Origin: Gammaproteobacteria bacterium
GTDB lineage: Bacteria > Pseudomonadota > Gammaproteobacteria > UBA4575
DNA length: 64,000 nucleotides
Direction of reading: 5' to 3'
NCBI GenBank assembly: GCA_026706595.1
Contig: JAPOYL010000011.1
Coordinates: forward strand, 150,645-214,644
Shown here: positions 55,364 through 63,951 of the stretch, piece after piece
Position numbering within the stretch: position 1 is the first letter of the stretch
Layout: the number at the start of each line of letters is the position of its first letter
Notes under the pieces: generated by a model
Told to the model about the DNA's origin: nothing
What the model saw: only the letters and a program-made list of their open reading frames with translations
Databases searched by the model: none
Made by a program: the position numbers and the translations under genes

Positions 55364-56851
55364 TCAGTTCTCCGGTGCATCGGGGTTCGACCGGCTGCGC
55401 GCAATGGCCCAGTCGATGCTTTGCACGTGAACCCCGGGCTTGCCGGTAAAGTTCTTTCGGATAAGCCCGGGATCGGCAAGCGCATCCAGCGAAAAGCCGA
55501 GGCTGTGACAATCCAGGCAGACGCTCCGGATCATTTTCTCGTTGGGCCGCAGGTTGTCGTTCTGGTTGTGAGTGGTGCGCACCTGCCCGCGGTGTTCGAG
55601 TTTTGACATGTGGCAGCTCGCACAGCTGACGCCACTGCCGGGCGGGGCTTCACCGGCCCGCTCCAGTTTCCAGAGCATATGGTGGGGACTGTCGAAATAG
55701 CTGCGGGTGTGCAGATCATCGTGGCAGGATGCGCAGGCCTCGACCTCGGCACGGGTGGTATCCAGGGCATGCTCACCGTGGCAGCTGCCGCAGTCGATGG
55801 CCAAGGCGGGGTCCGCATCGGCACGCATGGGCAGGCGTGCTTCTCCCACGGTCATCCAGGCAGGCACGGCCGGATCGCTGAGCCAGCGGCTCATCGACAC
55901 CGGCATGACCTGGGAGAGCCCGAGCCTGGCAAGGCTGCGCTGTGCATTTCTGGGCTTTGCGATGCCGGGGTGCTGGCGCATGCCGTGGCGTCCCATGACA
56001 AATGTCTTGGCCTGCGGCTTGTGACACGCCATGCACACGTTCATTGGCGGGACATCGATCCAGTGTGCCAGCGCCTGTGTTTTCGGGGCATCCTCGGCGA
56101 GATCTGTCGCATGGCAGCCGGTGCAGTTGACCCCGGCCCGTGCATGGCCGGAGTCTGCCCAGTGCTCCAGCACGTTTGGGACGGCCAGCGCAGCCGACGG
56201 TGCAATGGCATCGCCTGGCTTCAGGGCCTTGTCTGTGGATACCGGCCGGGCACGGTAGCGCGCAGCCAACCCGTGCACAACTGGGCGTGCCGGCTCAGGC
56301 TGCCCGGCATGTCCGAGCAGGAAGTCCTCAAAGAGCGCGCGGTTATCGTGGAAGTTGTGACAGCCTGCCGTCGCACAGGTCTCAAAGCCGAGGCCTGCGT
56401 GACTGGCCCGGGTCGTGCGGATATCCTGCTCGCCTTTTGAGTGGCACGCCACGCAATAGTCCATCGCAACGGTGACCGCGCTGGCCCGCGTGATCTCCGG
56501 GCGGTGCTCGATGTGACAGGTGGTACACCGGCGGGCATCCAGCCTGTCCCAGTACTCCGCCATGCGCGGGTTGCGAAAGCGCTTGCGCGAGTGGCTGTCC
56601 TTGGCCGCCTTCAGCTCGTTCTCGTGACACTTCCTGCAGTTCTTGTTCAGCGTCTTTTCTGCAACCTCAGCATCTGCAAAGATGGAGCTTCCATGGCAGG
56701 TCTCACAGGCCATCTCCAGCTGGTGATGGGCATGCGTGGTTTGGCCGATCAACAGCATCCGCCGGTCGCCGCCCACGGTCATCGTCACGGCCATGTACAC
56801 GGCACCCAAGAGGGTCACTGCCAGCACAAGCTTCAGGAGTCTGCCAAACAC
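55364..56851 (-). CDS. Membrane-anchored multiheme cytochrome c (11 heme motifs)
   Basis: 495 residues. An N-terminal helix (LVLAVTLLGAVYMAVTMTV) anchors the protein outside the inner membrane. I count ten CxxCH sites (CETCH, CRKCH, CTTCH, CVACH, CTGCH, CMACH, CGSCH, CASCH twice, CLDCH) and one CATAGCH, a CX4CH variant. Many extra histidines can act as distal ligands. It is probably an electron conduit to or from a quinone pool through the membrane protein encoded just upstream (10 bp gap). The terminal acceptor or donor is not shown. Confidence 0.9.
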   Translation of the reverse strand: MFGRLLKLVLAVTLLGAVYMAVTMTVGGDRRMLLIGQTTHAHHQLEMACETCHGSSIFADAEVAEKTLNKNCRKCHENELKAAKDSHSRKRFRNPRMAEYWDRLDARRCTTCHIEHRPEITRASAVTVAMDYCVACHSKGEQDIRTTRASHAGLGFETCATAGCHNFHDNRALFEDFLLGHAGQPEPARPVVHGLAARYRARPVSTDKALKPGDAIAPSAALAVPNVLEHWADSGHARAGVNCTGCHATDLAEDAPKTQALAHWIDVPPMNVCMACHKPQAKTFVMGRHGMRQHPGIAKPRNAQRSLARLGLSQVMPVSMSRWLSDPAVPAWMTVGEARLPMRADADPALAIDCGSCHGEHALDTTRAEVEACASCHDDLHTRSYFDSPHHMLWKLERAGEAPPGSGVSCASCHMSKLEHRGQVRTTHNQNDNLRPNEKMIRSVCLDCHSLGFSLDALADPGLIRKNFTGKPGVHVQSIDWAIARSRSNPDAPEN

Positions 56852-56861
56852 GTGATGCTCC

Positions 56862-58043
56862 CTAGTAGAGATACACGGTCAAAATGTGCACGATCAGCAG
56901 GGCGGGCAGCGGGCACAGGGCCAGGGCGTGCACCCAGATCAGGACGCGCCGCGCTGCAAAGACCCGGCTCAGGCTGATCTGCTTAATCCGGGGAGCGCCT
57001 CCGACCACAACCCCGGTCAGTGCACCCGAAAGCAGCACGGTGAGGTAGGTGGCCATGAGCGCGGCATTCAGGTTATCGCCTAGGCGAAACCCCGTGTGCA
57101 TGAACAGAACGAATACGCAGGCGATGCCCAGGGCGAGGTGCGAAAGCCTCCAGCGGTGCGAACCCGAGAGCCAGACCAGCAGCTGCTTTTTGAGCGCAAG
57201 GGCGATCATCAGGCCGGTCAGGCTGAGCGCGAGCAGCAGGTAGCCGCTGAACTGCTTCCAGGAATCGTCAAACCAGAGCTGCGCAGGAAGCGAAGGGCCA
57301 TAGTGGTCCGGAATGCCGATGCCCGGGACCAGCAGGGTGGCGATTACGGCCGCACTGGCCACAAGGGCCAGGGTCAGCGTCAACTGCTTGAAGTGCGCCG
57401 CCTGGGCACGCGCCGCACGGATGATTTGGTCCTGGATCTCGCTGATGGTGCTGGTGAGTTCGCGACCGATCAGGTCCATCCTGCGCAGCAGTTCGAGTCT
57501 CGAAGCGGTCTGTTTGGTTTCCCACTCGGGAAACAGGTCGGGAAGGATCTGGCAGGCATCCACCAAGCTGATCAGGGCCACATCCCGCGGGTCCGGGATC
57601 TCATCGGAAACGACGTCCTCGATGCGCGACTTGACCGCCTGCAGGGGGGCCTCATCCAGGGTGGAGTAGCACACGGAGCGGAAGATCCCCAGAAAGCGGG
57701 TGTGCTGCCTTTCCAGGATACGGCGATTGACCAGGCTGTCCAGTGCCTGTTCACGGATCAGAGCGGCATCCTCGGTGGCCAGCACCCGTATCCAGGTCGG
57801 GGTATCGGTAATGTCCGTACGCACAGAAATTTTCTCCAGGACACGATCCAGCATGGGATTGCCCGTGGGCGTAGGGTCTGTGATTACGAGCGCCTGAAGG
57901 TCCGTATCGATCCGGAAGTCAAAGGCAAGGTCCATCAGGATAGCGCCCGCCAGGGCACATTCGAAGGCGTGTTCCTTGACGGGAAGAAACAGGCCCTCCT
58001 CGTCACCTAGCAGGAGCAGGAGTTCCTCTGTAAATGTCAACAT
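56862..58043 (-). CDS. GPP34 domain fused to a b-type cytochrome-like membrane domain
   Basis: About 393 residues from ATG 58043 (MLTFTEELLLLLGDEEG); the track ORF begins nine residues earlier. Residues ~1-190 fit the GPP34 (GOLPH3-like) lipid-binding fold: ALAGAILMDLAFDFRI, GNPMLDRVLEKI, ALDSLVNRRILERQHTRFLG and DPRDVALISLVDACQIL. The rest has 5-6 membrane helices with histidines in SHLALG, FMHTGFRL, WVHALAL and IVHILTV, well placed for two bis-His b-hemes. It ends 10 bp before the multiheme gene start, so it is likely its membrane partner. I have not seen this fusion described. Confidence 0.7.
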   Translation of the reverse strand: MLTFTEELLLLLGDEEGLFLPVKEHAFECALAGAILMDLAFDFRIDTDLQALVITDPTPTGNPMLDRVLEKISVRTDITDTPTWIRVLATEDAALIREQALDSLVNRRILERQHTRFLGIFRSVCYSTLDEAPLQAVKSRIEDVVSDEIPDPRDVALISLVDACQILPDLFPEWETKQTASRLELLRRMDLIGRELTSTISEIQDQIIRAARAQAAHFKQLTLTLALVASAAVIATLLVPGIGIPDHYGPSLPAQLWFDDSWKQFSGYLLLALSLTGLMIALALKKQLLVWLSGSHRWRLSHLALGIACVFVLFMHTGFRLGDNLNAALMATYLTVLLSGALTGVVVGGAPRIKQISLSRVFAARRVLIWVHALALCPLPALLIVHILTVYLY

Positions 58044-58070
58044 AGGCTGCCCCACTGGGGCTAGGAACAC

Positions 58071-58389
58071 TCGGTAGGTGCCAGTGCCTGCGCAGGTTCA
58101 ATGAAACCGGGCATCTGAACTATCAATTGCTGCACGGGGTCCGGAAGCACGTACCATCTCATATCATCATCGCACTAGTGCTGGCTTACTTGATCAGGAA
58201 TACACACGCCTGTCCTTCCATACTGGCTTAGTGTACACAGACTAGGGGTCTTGTAAACTCCCGATTGATCCCTATAGGGCCCTGAGCTTCTTGCTGTATA
58301 ATGCCTCTCCAAGTGACAAGTGAATAGCCATTGTTGCTTACAATCCATGTACTATCATTATTGAACCAGAACTACTGAGCATTAGATTT
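58071..58389 (+). other. Intergenic region between the cytochrome group and lipoprotein 3
   Basis: About 320 bp between two divergent genes. A TATAAT lies at 58297-58302 on the plus strand, ~88 bp before the lipoprotein ATG, without a clear -35. There are no ORFs of note. Confidence 0.5.
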
Positions 58390-59838
58390 ATGAATAACAA
58401 TAAAGCAGGATTTTCATTACTATCTTCGACCATATTTATACTCGTTGCCGTACTCGCCTTGTCCGCCTGTGGTGGTGGAGGTGGCAGTAGCGAGGATGTG
58501 CCGCGATCATCCGACTACAATACTCTGAATACTGTCACAGGCGTTTTGAATTCCGGCTCGGTCAACTCCCAGTCTATACTGAGCAACTCGAATACTGCAC
58601 AAGCGATCCGCAGTGCCATCGGTGTGGCCTCGGGGGTAAACCCCCCTGCTCATAACGGTGCACCCACAGGCATAACGGCGACAAGGGGGGCAGTGAACCA
58701 GGCCGACATCACCTTCACTCCAAGTCCTAGCACGCCGTGGATTCGCTCCGGTACGGCCCCCGGGGCTTCAACGGTTCCCTGGTTTGAGGGGTCGAAGTGG
58801 ACCCGCAAGCGTCCAGTGGTGGTGGACGATCCGCCCTCGAACCCTGACGTGCCGGAGACGGTCTGGGTCTGGACGGATATCGATGGGCCGAGTGCGGAGC
58901 ACGTCACTGTGGGCAACCCCCTGGACAGGGACACCAATAGTGATGAAAGCCCCGATGCCATCGACATTACAGCGGCCCGTTTGAACCTTGTGTCGAATAT
59001 CGGGCGTGCCCCGGAAGATCCGCGTGAGGACGATGCCCAATCCGTGAATCCGGTTGACCGTGGTGTATTTGGTGAGGACAGGACCTTCAATCAGGGCCAC
59101 GAAATTTCCGGGCGCTTCAATGGTGCATATGGTCTTTACAGTTGCGTTAGCACAACCTGCTCGATCAATATCAGCAGCACTCCTGGCGTGGGTATCACGG
59201 AGATGAGGGGCTGGGTGTTCACGCCGAAGTCCGAGACCGGGGCGGGGGGGGGCACGCGCCCGCCGCAGATTCTTGTCCCGGACAACGACTATCAGTATTT
59301 CGGCATCTGGCTGCGTGGCCCGGACCCGTCCGCCGATGACGGGTTCGAGGTTGCGACCTTCTCCGGCGGCTCACAGCCGTTTACTGGGACAGTTACCGCG
59401 CTCTCCGGCCGGGCGTTCTATTCGGGTCCGGTCGCCGGACAATATGTGCAGGACAGTGGTAGCAGTTCGAGCACTGGCCTGTTTACGGCGAAGGCGCAAT
59501 TGCAGGCCACCTTCGGGGGGACACCTGGAGTCACTGGCACGCTGTCGGATTTCCGGGACGGTAGTCGCGATTTGGGCTGGAGCCTGACCCTTCAACGGGC
59601 ACCGGTTTCAGGTGTCAATTTCTCGGGCGTGAGCAAGGGTCTAAGCCGGGCCGGGACCTATCGAGGCACGACTGGCTACGAGGACAAAGGCAATGACAAT
59701 TTCGGTCGCTGGCAGGGACAGTTCAACGGTAACCGGAATGACGGATATCCGGACGGAATCTCAGGTCGTTTCAACGCCAGATTCGATGATGGCCTGGCAG
59801 TTGGCGCTTTCGGTGCGAGAAAAACGCCTGTTCCTTGA
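58390..59838 (+). CDS. TbpB/Slam-type surface lipoprotein 3 with G9 run
   Basis: 482 residues. The signal peptide (STIFILVAVLALSAC) has a clear lipobox and is followed by GGGGG. The mature part is beta-rich; its C-terminal half is similar in pattern to lipoprotein 2 (FTAKAQLQATFGG, LSDFRDGSRDLGWSLTLQRA, FDDGLAVGAFGARK). A G9 run inside the coding region (GAGGGT) keeps the frame open as sequenced. The gene has no transporter neighbour and is followed by a convergent lipoprotein at 60058. Confidence 0.75.
   Translation: MNNNKAGFSLLSSTIFILVAVLALSACGGGGGSSEDVPRSSDYNTLNTVTGVLNSGSVNSQSILSNSNTAQAIRSAIGVASGVNPPAHNGAPTGITATRGAVNQADITFTPSPSTPWIRSGTAPGASTVPWFEGSKWTRKRPVVVDDPPSNPDVPETVWVWTDIDGPSAEHVTVGNPLDRDTNSDESPDAIDITAARLNLVSNIGRAPEDPREDDAQSVNPVDRGVFGEDRTFNQGHEISGRFNGAYGLYSCVSTTCSINISSTPGVGITEMRGWVFTPKSETGAGGGTRPPQILVPDNDYQYFGIWLRGPDPSADDGFEVATFSGGSQPFTGTVTALSGRAFYSGPVAGQYVQDSGSSSSTGLFTAKAQLQATFGGTPGVTGTLSDFRDGSRDLGWSLTLQRAPVSGVNFSGVSKGLSRAGTYRGTTGYEDKGNDNFGRWQGQFNGNRNDGYPDGISGRFNARFDDGLAVGAFGARKTPVP
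59244..59252 (+). repeat. G9 run inside lipoprotein 3
   Basis: Nine consecutive Gs (GCGGGGGGGGGC) code for A-G-G-G. As sequenced the gene is in frame on both sides, so gain or loss of one G would truncate it after about 288 residues. Confidence 0.85.
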
Positions 59839-60057
59839 TAGGAAGAAACAGGCCTTACGGCCTTACCTGCCAAATCGCAACCGCATAAACGGCTCGCTCC
59901 ACAGCCTCATTGAGGCGGGAATGAGGCCCAAGACATCGGCAGGTGTTGTGACTGGCACAGTGTCCTTGGCTACAGGGCCACTGTTTGTGGATTTGAGAAA
60001 CTTGGTAGTGTGTCCGTTTGAGATTTTGGGGTTCACAGGTACGGTAAGCTGGCAGGC

Positions 60058-60720
60058 CTACTGAACTGCCATCGGCGCCAAGAGCCTTGTGCCGTCAAGC
60101 GTCTTGTAGCAGGCCCCCAGTCCCTCGCCGGATTCCGTTCCCAGGTAGTCTCTCAGCCCTTCAGACATTTTCTCTCCATCTGACCCTCCGCACGTTATAG
60201 GCATACCGTTCGTGTCTATCGCATCTCTCGGTATCAGAACATGCGGGCATAGCACCAGGGGATGGTCCTTGATTCTGGAAGGCTCCCCTATCCAGAAACC
60301 GGCAAACATCATGGCAGGTGCTTCTCCTTGCAGAATCTTATTGTTGGTTGTGGAAGTCAAGTAGGCCATTCCCGGAGAATCAGGAACTCCTTCGCTATTT
60401 ACACCCACGTAAGATGTGGTGATGGTTTTCTCCGATCCCCGGATGAGCTTATGCCCCGAATACTGGAAGTCCAGCTCAATCCCTCCTTCAAGATCAACAG
60501 AAGTCATCGTAATACCGAGTTTTCCAGTAGACTCGTCTCCCGTAAGGCGCACATTGACGTTCCCCGAGCTGCAATCTGTCTTGCCCTGTCCGTTTACACT
60601 GAGAAAGAGTTCCTTCATTTCCGCAAATTCAGGCTCCGTGGCTGTACTGTTGTCATCACATGAAAGAAGAAACGCCGTCACCAGGCAGAACGCAAGTGAT
60701 TTACAGATATAATTTTTCAT
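60058..60720 (-). CDS. Lipoprotein, family unknown
   Basis: About 220 residues from ATG 60720. The signal peptide (SLAFCLVTAFLLSC) gives a lipidated cysteine followed by DDNSTATE. The mature part is beta-rich with several cysteines (TDCSSG, VLCPHV, ITCGGSDG, GACYKT). No family recognised and no GGG run or TbpB-like end. It lies just downstream (minus strand) of autotransporter 2, ~70 bp from its stop, and convergent with lipoprotein 3. Confidence 0.65.
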   Translation of the reverse strand: MKNYICKSLAFCLVTAFLLSCDDNSTATEPEFAEMKELFLSVNGQGKTDCSSGNVNVRLTGDESTGKLGITMTSVDLEGGIELDFQYSGHKLIRGSEKTITTSYVGVNSEGVPDSPGMAYLTSTTNNKILQGEAPAMMFAGFWIGEPSRIKDHPLVLCPHVLIPRDAIDTNGMPITCGGSDGEKMSEGLRDYLGTESGEGLGACYKTLDGTRLLAPMAVQ

Positions 60721-60784
60721 TAAAGCCATCCTCCTCACCTTCTCTTAGCCCATTGCCGGGCAGTTTTCAAAAATCCTGACTTTG

Positions 60785-62479
60785 CGCCTAGAACCGCACC
60801 CCGACATTGAGCCGTGCGGCATAGGCCTGGCTGTCGGCGTTGGCGCGGTGCCACGCCAGGGCGGACTCGAGCACCCACGGCCCGTACTCCCAGAGCAGCC
60901 CTGCCGACAGGTGCACGCGGTTCTGCTCGGGGGTGGCCTCAAGCGTCTCGCCGGAGACCGTGGCGCGGGTGTCGGTATCACGAAACGCGTGCTCCAGGTG
61001 CAGTGCACCCCACAGCACGCCCTGGCCCCCTGCCGCCCCATAGGTGCGATCGGCCATCAGCCCCAGGCTGGCGCGGTAGCGCTCGGTCTGCGGGAACGAC
61101 ACCCGCGCGCCCACGGCATCGGTGAAGCGCTCGACCGAGAGCCGGGTGTGGTGCAGGCGCAGATGCGGGCTCCAGTGCACGCCCGCGCCCCAGTGCAGGC
61201 GATGCCCGGTCTCGACCCGCAGGTCCATGCGCTCGGCCTCCACCCCCGAGACCAGCCGCCCGACGGTGTCCGAGGAGGCCTCCAGGGTGTAGTCCGTCCA
61301 GGCGGCCCGCCCGGTGGCATAGCTGCCGTTGCCATGGTGATAGTGCGCATCGAGCGACAGGCCCTTGCCGCGGGCACGGAGGTCGCCGCCCCGGACCGGT
61401 GAGGACACGTCCGCCGTTGCCGAGACGTGGTGCACCGAGGCACGGACCCGGTGGTGGCGGCCCTGCAGGATCTGGCCACCGGCCCGCACGACGAGGTGCT
61501 CGGCATCAAAGTGCGCGCCTACGGTGGAGCGTGCCGGGTCGTGCTCGCCGGTGCTGGCGGACAGTTCCATCCAGACCGGCAGGTCGGGGGTGCGCAGGCT
61601 GTGGAGGGCCCCGGCCTGCGTGTGCAGGCCGAGCAGGAACTCCGGCAGCGCCTCGTACAGCGCCGCACGCGGCGCATACGTCTCCACCAGTACCGGACCC
61701 GCAGGCTCCGCAGGTTCGAACTCGGGTATAGACCCGGATCCGGGTTCCGGCGCAGGTTCGGGCGGACCGGGATCGGGCGGCGGAGGTGGCGGAGGTGGCG
61801 GAGGTGATGGCGTGGTGCAGTTGGGCGGGGTGCCCACCATACCGGCCGGGCACCGGGCTACCATCGCTACCTCCATGAAGTCCTCTGCATTGAAGTCGCG
61901 GTCGGCGATCACGCCCGCGGCCCGCGCGCTGAAGGTCCACGGGTCCGTGCTGCGGTCACTCACCTTCACGCCTTGCGCCTGCATCGTCACATCCCATGCC
62001 CCGTTGCGGGCCACCGCATTCGCCACCACGCCCGTATCCGCATCGTGAAGCTTCTCGCCATTGACGTAAATGGCCGTGCCGCCGCCATCGTTGAGGATCC
62101 AGCCCCCGCCCAGGGCCGCGGCCAGCCAGTTGCCGGTCCCCGCCATCTGCGCCCCGCCGGGGTTCAGGTCCACCCGCAGCTTGGGCGCGATCGCCGCCAT
62201 GCTCTCGTCGATGCCGATGGTCTGCGGATCGTCTGCCACCGCGGGTACGGTGCCCGTGGCCAGGATGGCGATGTCCGAACCGGACGTGATGCTGCCTGAA
62301 GGCCCGAGGATGACCCGCCCGCCGCCCGCCAGGAACACCCCTTCGGCCGCACTCGTGATCGCACCGTTCACCGTCACCGTCTGGCGGCGGTAGCCGTTGG
62401 CATCCAGGCCCGCGACACGACCCGGGGCATCGCCGCTGAGCCTGCCCATCTGCACCCCCCGGGCGCCCGCACCGCTGAC
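60785..62479 (-). repeat. 1.7-kb direct repeat, copy 2 (autotransporter 3' module)
   Basis: Same sequence and orientation as 46403-48097. It begins just before the stop codon and ends abruptly at a GCTGAC/A junction, where the two autotransporters' passengers become unrelated in detail. Its edges lie near gene features (the gene stop on one side and within a passenger repeat on the other), as expected from gene conversion or a recent duplication. Confidence 0.9.
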
Positions 62480-63928
62480 ATTGATGCTGCCGCCCACCGT
62501 GACCATGCTGCGCCCCGTTGCCGCCGTTCCAACATGATAGGTGACGATGCCGTGGCCAGAGGGGCCCGTGGTGGTGATGCTGTTGCCTGTTCCGGTGGAA
62601 ATGTTGATGTCACCGGTGCTGCTGCTGGCCTTCTGCCATCCTATGATGCCATAGGATAAGGTGCCGGCCGTGGTGATGGAGCCGTCCTGCGCATTGATAT
62701 GGACATCACCGGTTCCCTTGTGATGTCCAACGATGCCATGGGCTGCAGTGAAGGGATTCTGCGTCGAGATCATACCCGTACTTTCCGTGTCGATGGCGTA
62801 ATCGCCTTGTACATTGATCCGGATGTCGCCGCTGGCGCCTGCATGGGAAAGAGCCTCGATGCCGAATCCCAGGGTACCCCCTGTCTTGATCTCGCAGGGA
62901 GCTGCAGGTGAATCCGTACAGACCAGATTGATCGTTTGATCACCGGTATCCGACCTTTGGCTAAAGACAGCATCCGCCGATGCTCCTGACGTTGTGATCT
63001 TGGTATCGGTTACCGTTGTCGTGGCATCCCCGGGCCGCACCCCGGAAGTGCTGTTGCTGATGCCCTTATTCACGGCTGTGATGGTGTTCCCATTCACTTC
63101 AATGATCCCGTTCGTTGGCAAGTAAGTGCGGCTCCCCTGCTGATTACGCTCAAGCTGGATGGCGTAGGGTGCCGTGATCGTTACCCCAGATCCTGAGTCG
63201 ATCTTGGCATAACAGGATGAGCCACTTGACTCAGGGCATTGCCCCAGAGACTGCCCATACACACCGTAGCCAGTCGAGGTAAGGGTAGAATCCGTCAAGG
63301 AAATCTCAAGCTTGCCGGACCCACGGTGCTGTGCAAGTATTGCGGAACTCGAAGAAGCGCCGTGAACGGTGATGGTCGACGAGGAAATGCTGGTCAACAG
63401 GTCCCCTGGCTGAGTACTGGGATGGATAGCGTCCTGATCAACTCCACGCTCGGCAAAAATTCCATCGGCTGCTGTAGACCCACCCGAAGTACCAGTCACA
63501 ATATCTGTGTTACTGACGCTGATATCGACGTTGCCGCTGCTTCCCGTGTGCCTACCCCGGATGGCATTGGCCATATTACCCGTAGTAGCGAGGTCGCTTC
63601 GCGTGGTGGAGTCTCCTGTGCCGCTTGAGGAGATATCGATCATGACGTTGCCGGACCCGGCATGCGAGGCGGACACGGCATGCTCCGAACTTGCTGAGGT
63701 ATCGACGTCGACCCCGTCGAGATCGATGCCGATGTTACTTGTACTGGTCTGGTCTTCTGTACATTCCACTCGCTCTCCGGATTGAGGGCTGTTGCTGCAC
63801 ACGGCCTGCGCCCATGCATCCCTGTTGCCCGGTGCCAGGAGCATGACCAGGGCGATAAGGCTGGTGAGCGCATAGGCGCGCGCTGTGAGACCCAAACGCA
63901 TTGGACATGCCTGAATTGCTTTAGCCAT
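60788..63928 (-). CDS. Autotransporter 2 (type Va-like) behind a C17 run
   Basis: 1046 residues as called from ATG 63928. The signal segment (LTSLIALVMLLAPGNRDAWAQ) is followed by AVCSNSPQSGERVECTED and a beta-helix passenger with repeats of the GSGNVMIDIS/ITT.G pattern, longer than in autotransporter 1. The last ~564 residues (linker and barrel ending LNVGVRF) are identical to autotransporter 1. An upstream ATG at 63966 (MKTRSPPPPPP…) is in frame only with C18 or C15; with the C17 seen here it is out of frame. Neither start has a strong ribosome site. Function of the passenger (adhesion, enzyme or other) is unknown. Confidence 0.85.
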   Translation of the reverse strand: MAKAIQACPMRLGLTARAYALTSLIALVMLLAPGNRDAWAQAVCSNSPQSGERVECTEDQTSTSNIGIDLDGVDVDTSASSEHAVSASHAGSGNVMIDISSSGTGDSTTRSDLATTGNMANAIRGRHTGSSGNVDISVSNTDIVTGTSGGSTAADGIFAERGVDQDAIHPSTQPGDLLTSISSSTITVHGASSSSAILAQHRGSGKLEISLTDSTLTSTGYGVYGQSLGQCPESSGSSCYAKIDSGSGVTITAPYAIQLERNQQGSRTYLPTNGIIEVNGNTITAVNKGISNSTSGVRPGDATTTVTDTKITTSGASADAVFSQRSDTGDQTINLVCTDSPAAPCEIKTGGTLGFGIEALSHAGASGDIRINVQGDYAIDTESTGMISTQNPFTAAHGIVGHHKGTGDVHINAQDGSITTAGTLSYGIIGWQKASSSTGDINISTGTGNSITTTGPSGHGIVTYHVGTAATGRSMVTVGGSINVSGAGARGVQMGRLSGDAPGRVAGLDANGYRRQTVTVNGAITSAAEGVFLAGGGRVILGPSGSITSGSDIAILATGTVPAVADDPQTIGIDESMAAIAPKLRVDLNPGGAQMAGTGNWLAAALGGGWILNDGGGTAIYVNGEKLHDADTGVVANAVARNGAWDVTMQAQGVKVSDRSTDPWTFSARAAGVIADRDFNAEDFMEVAMVARCPAGMVGTPPNCTTPSPPPPPPPPPPDPGPPEPAPEPGSGSIPEFEPAEPAGPVLVETYAPRAALYEALPEFLLGLHTQAGALHSLRTPDLPVWMELSASTGEHDPARSTVGAHFDAEHLVVRAGGQILQGRHHRVRASVHHVSATADVSSPVRGGDLRARGKGLSLDAHYHHGNGSYATGRAAWTDYTLEASSDTVGRLVSGVEAERMDLRVETGHRLHWGAGVHWSPHLRLHHTRLSVERFTDAVGARVSFPQTERYRASLGLMADRTYGAAGGQGVLWGALHLEHAFRDTDTRATVSGETLEATPEQNRVHLSAGLLWEYGPWVLESALAWHRANADSQAYAARLNVGVRF

Positions 63929-63934
63929 TTTTTT

Positions 63935-63951
63935 GGGGGGGGGGGGGGGGG
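63935..63951 (-). repeat. C17 run at the start of autotransporter 2
   Basis: Seventeen Cs on the coding strand lie four codons after the upstream ATG 63966 and six bases before ATG 63928. It is by far the longest homopolymer in the window. The length could be miscounted by sequencing. Confidence 0.85.
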
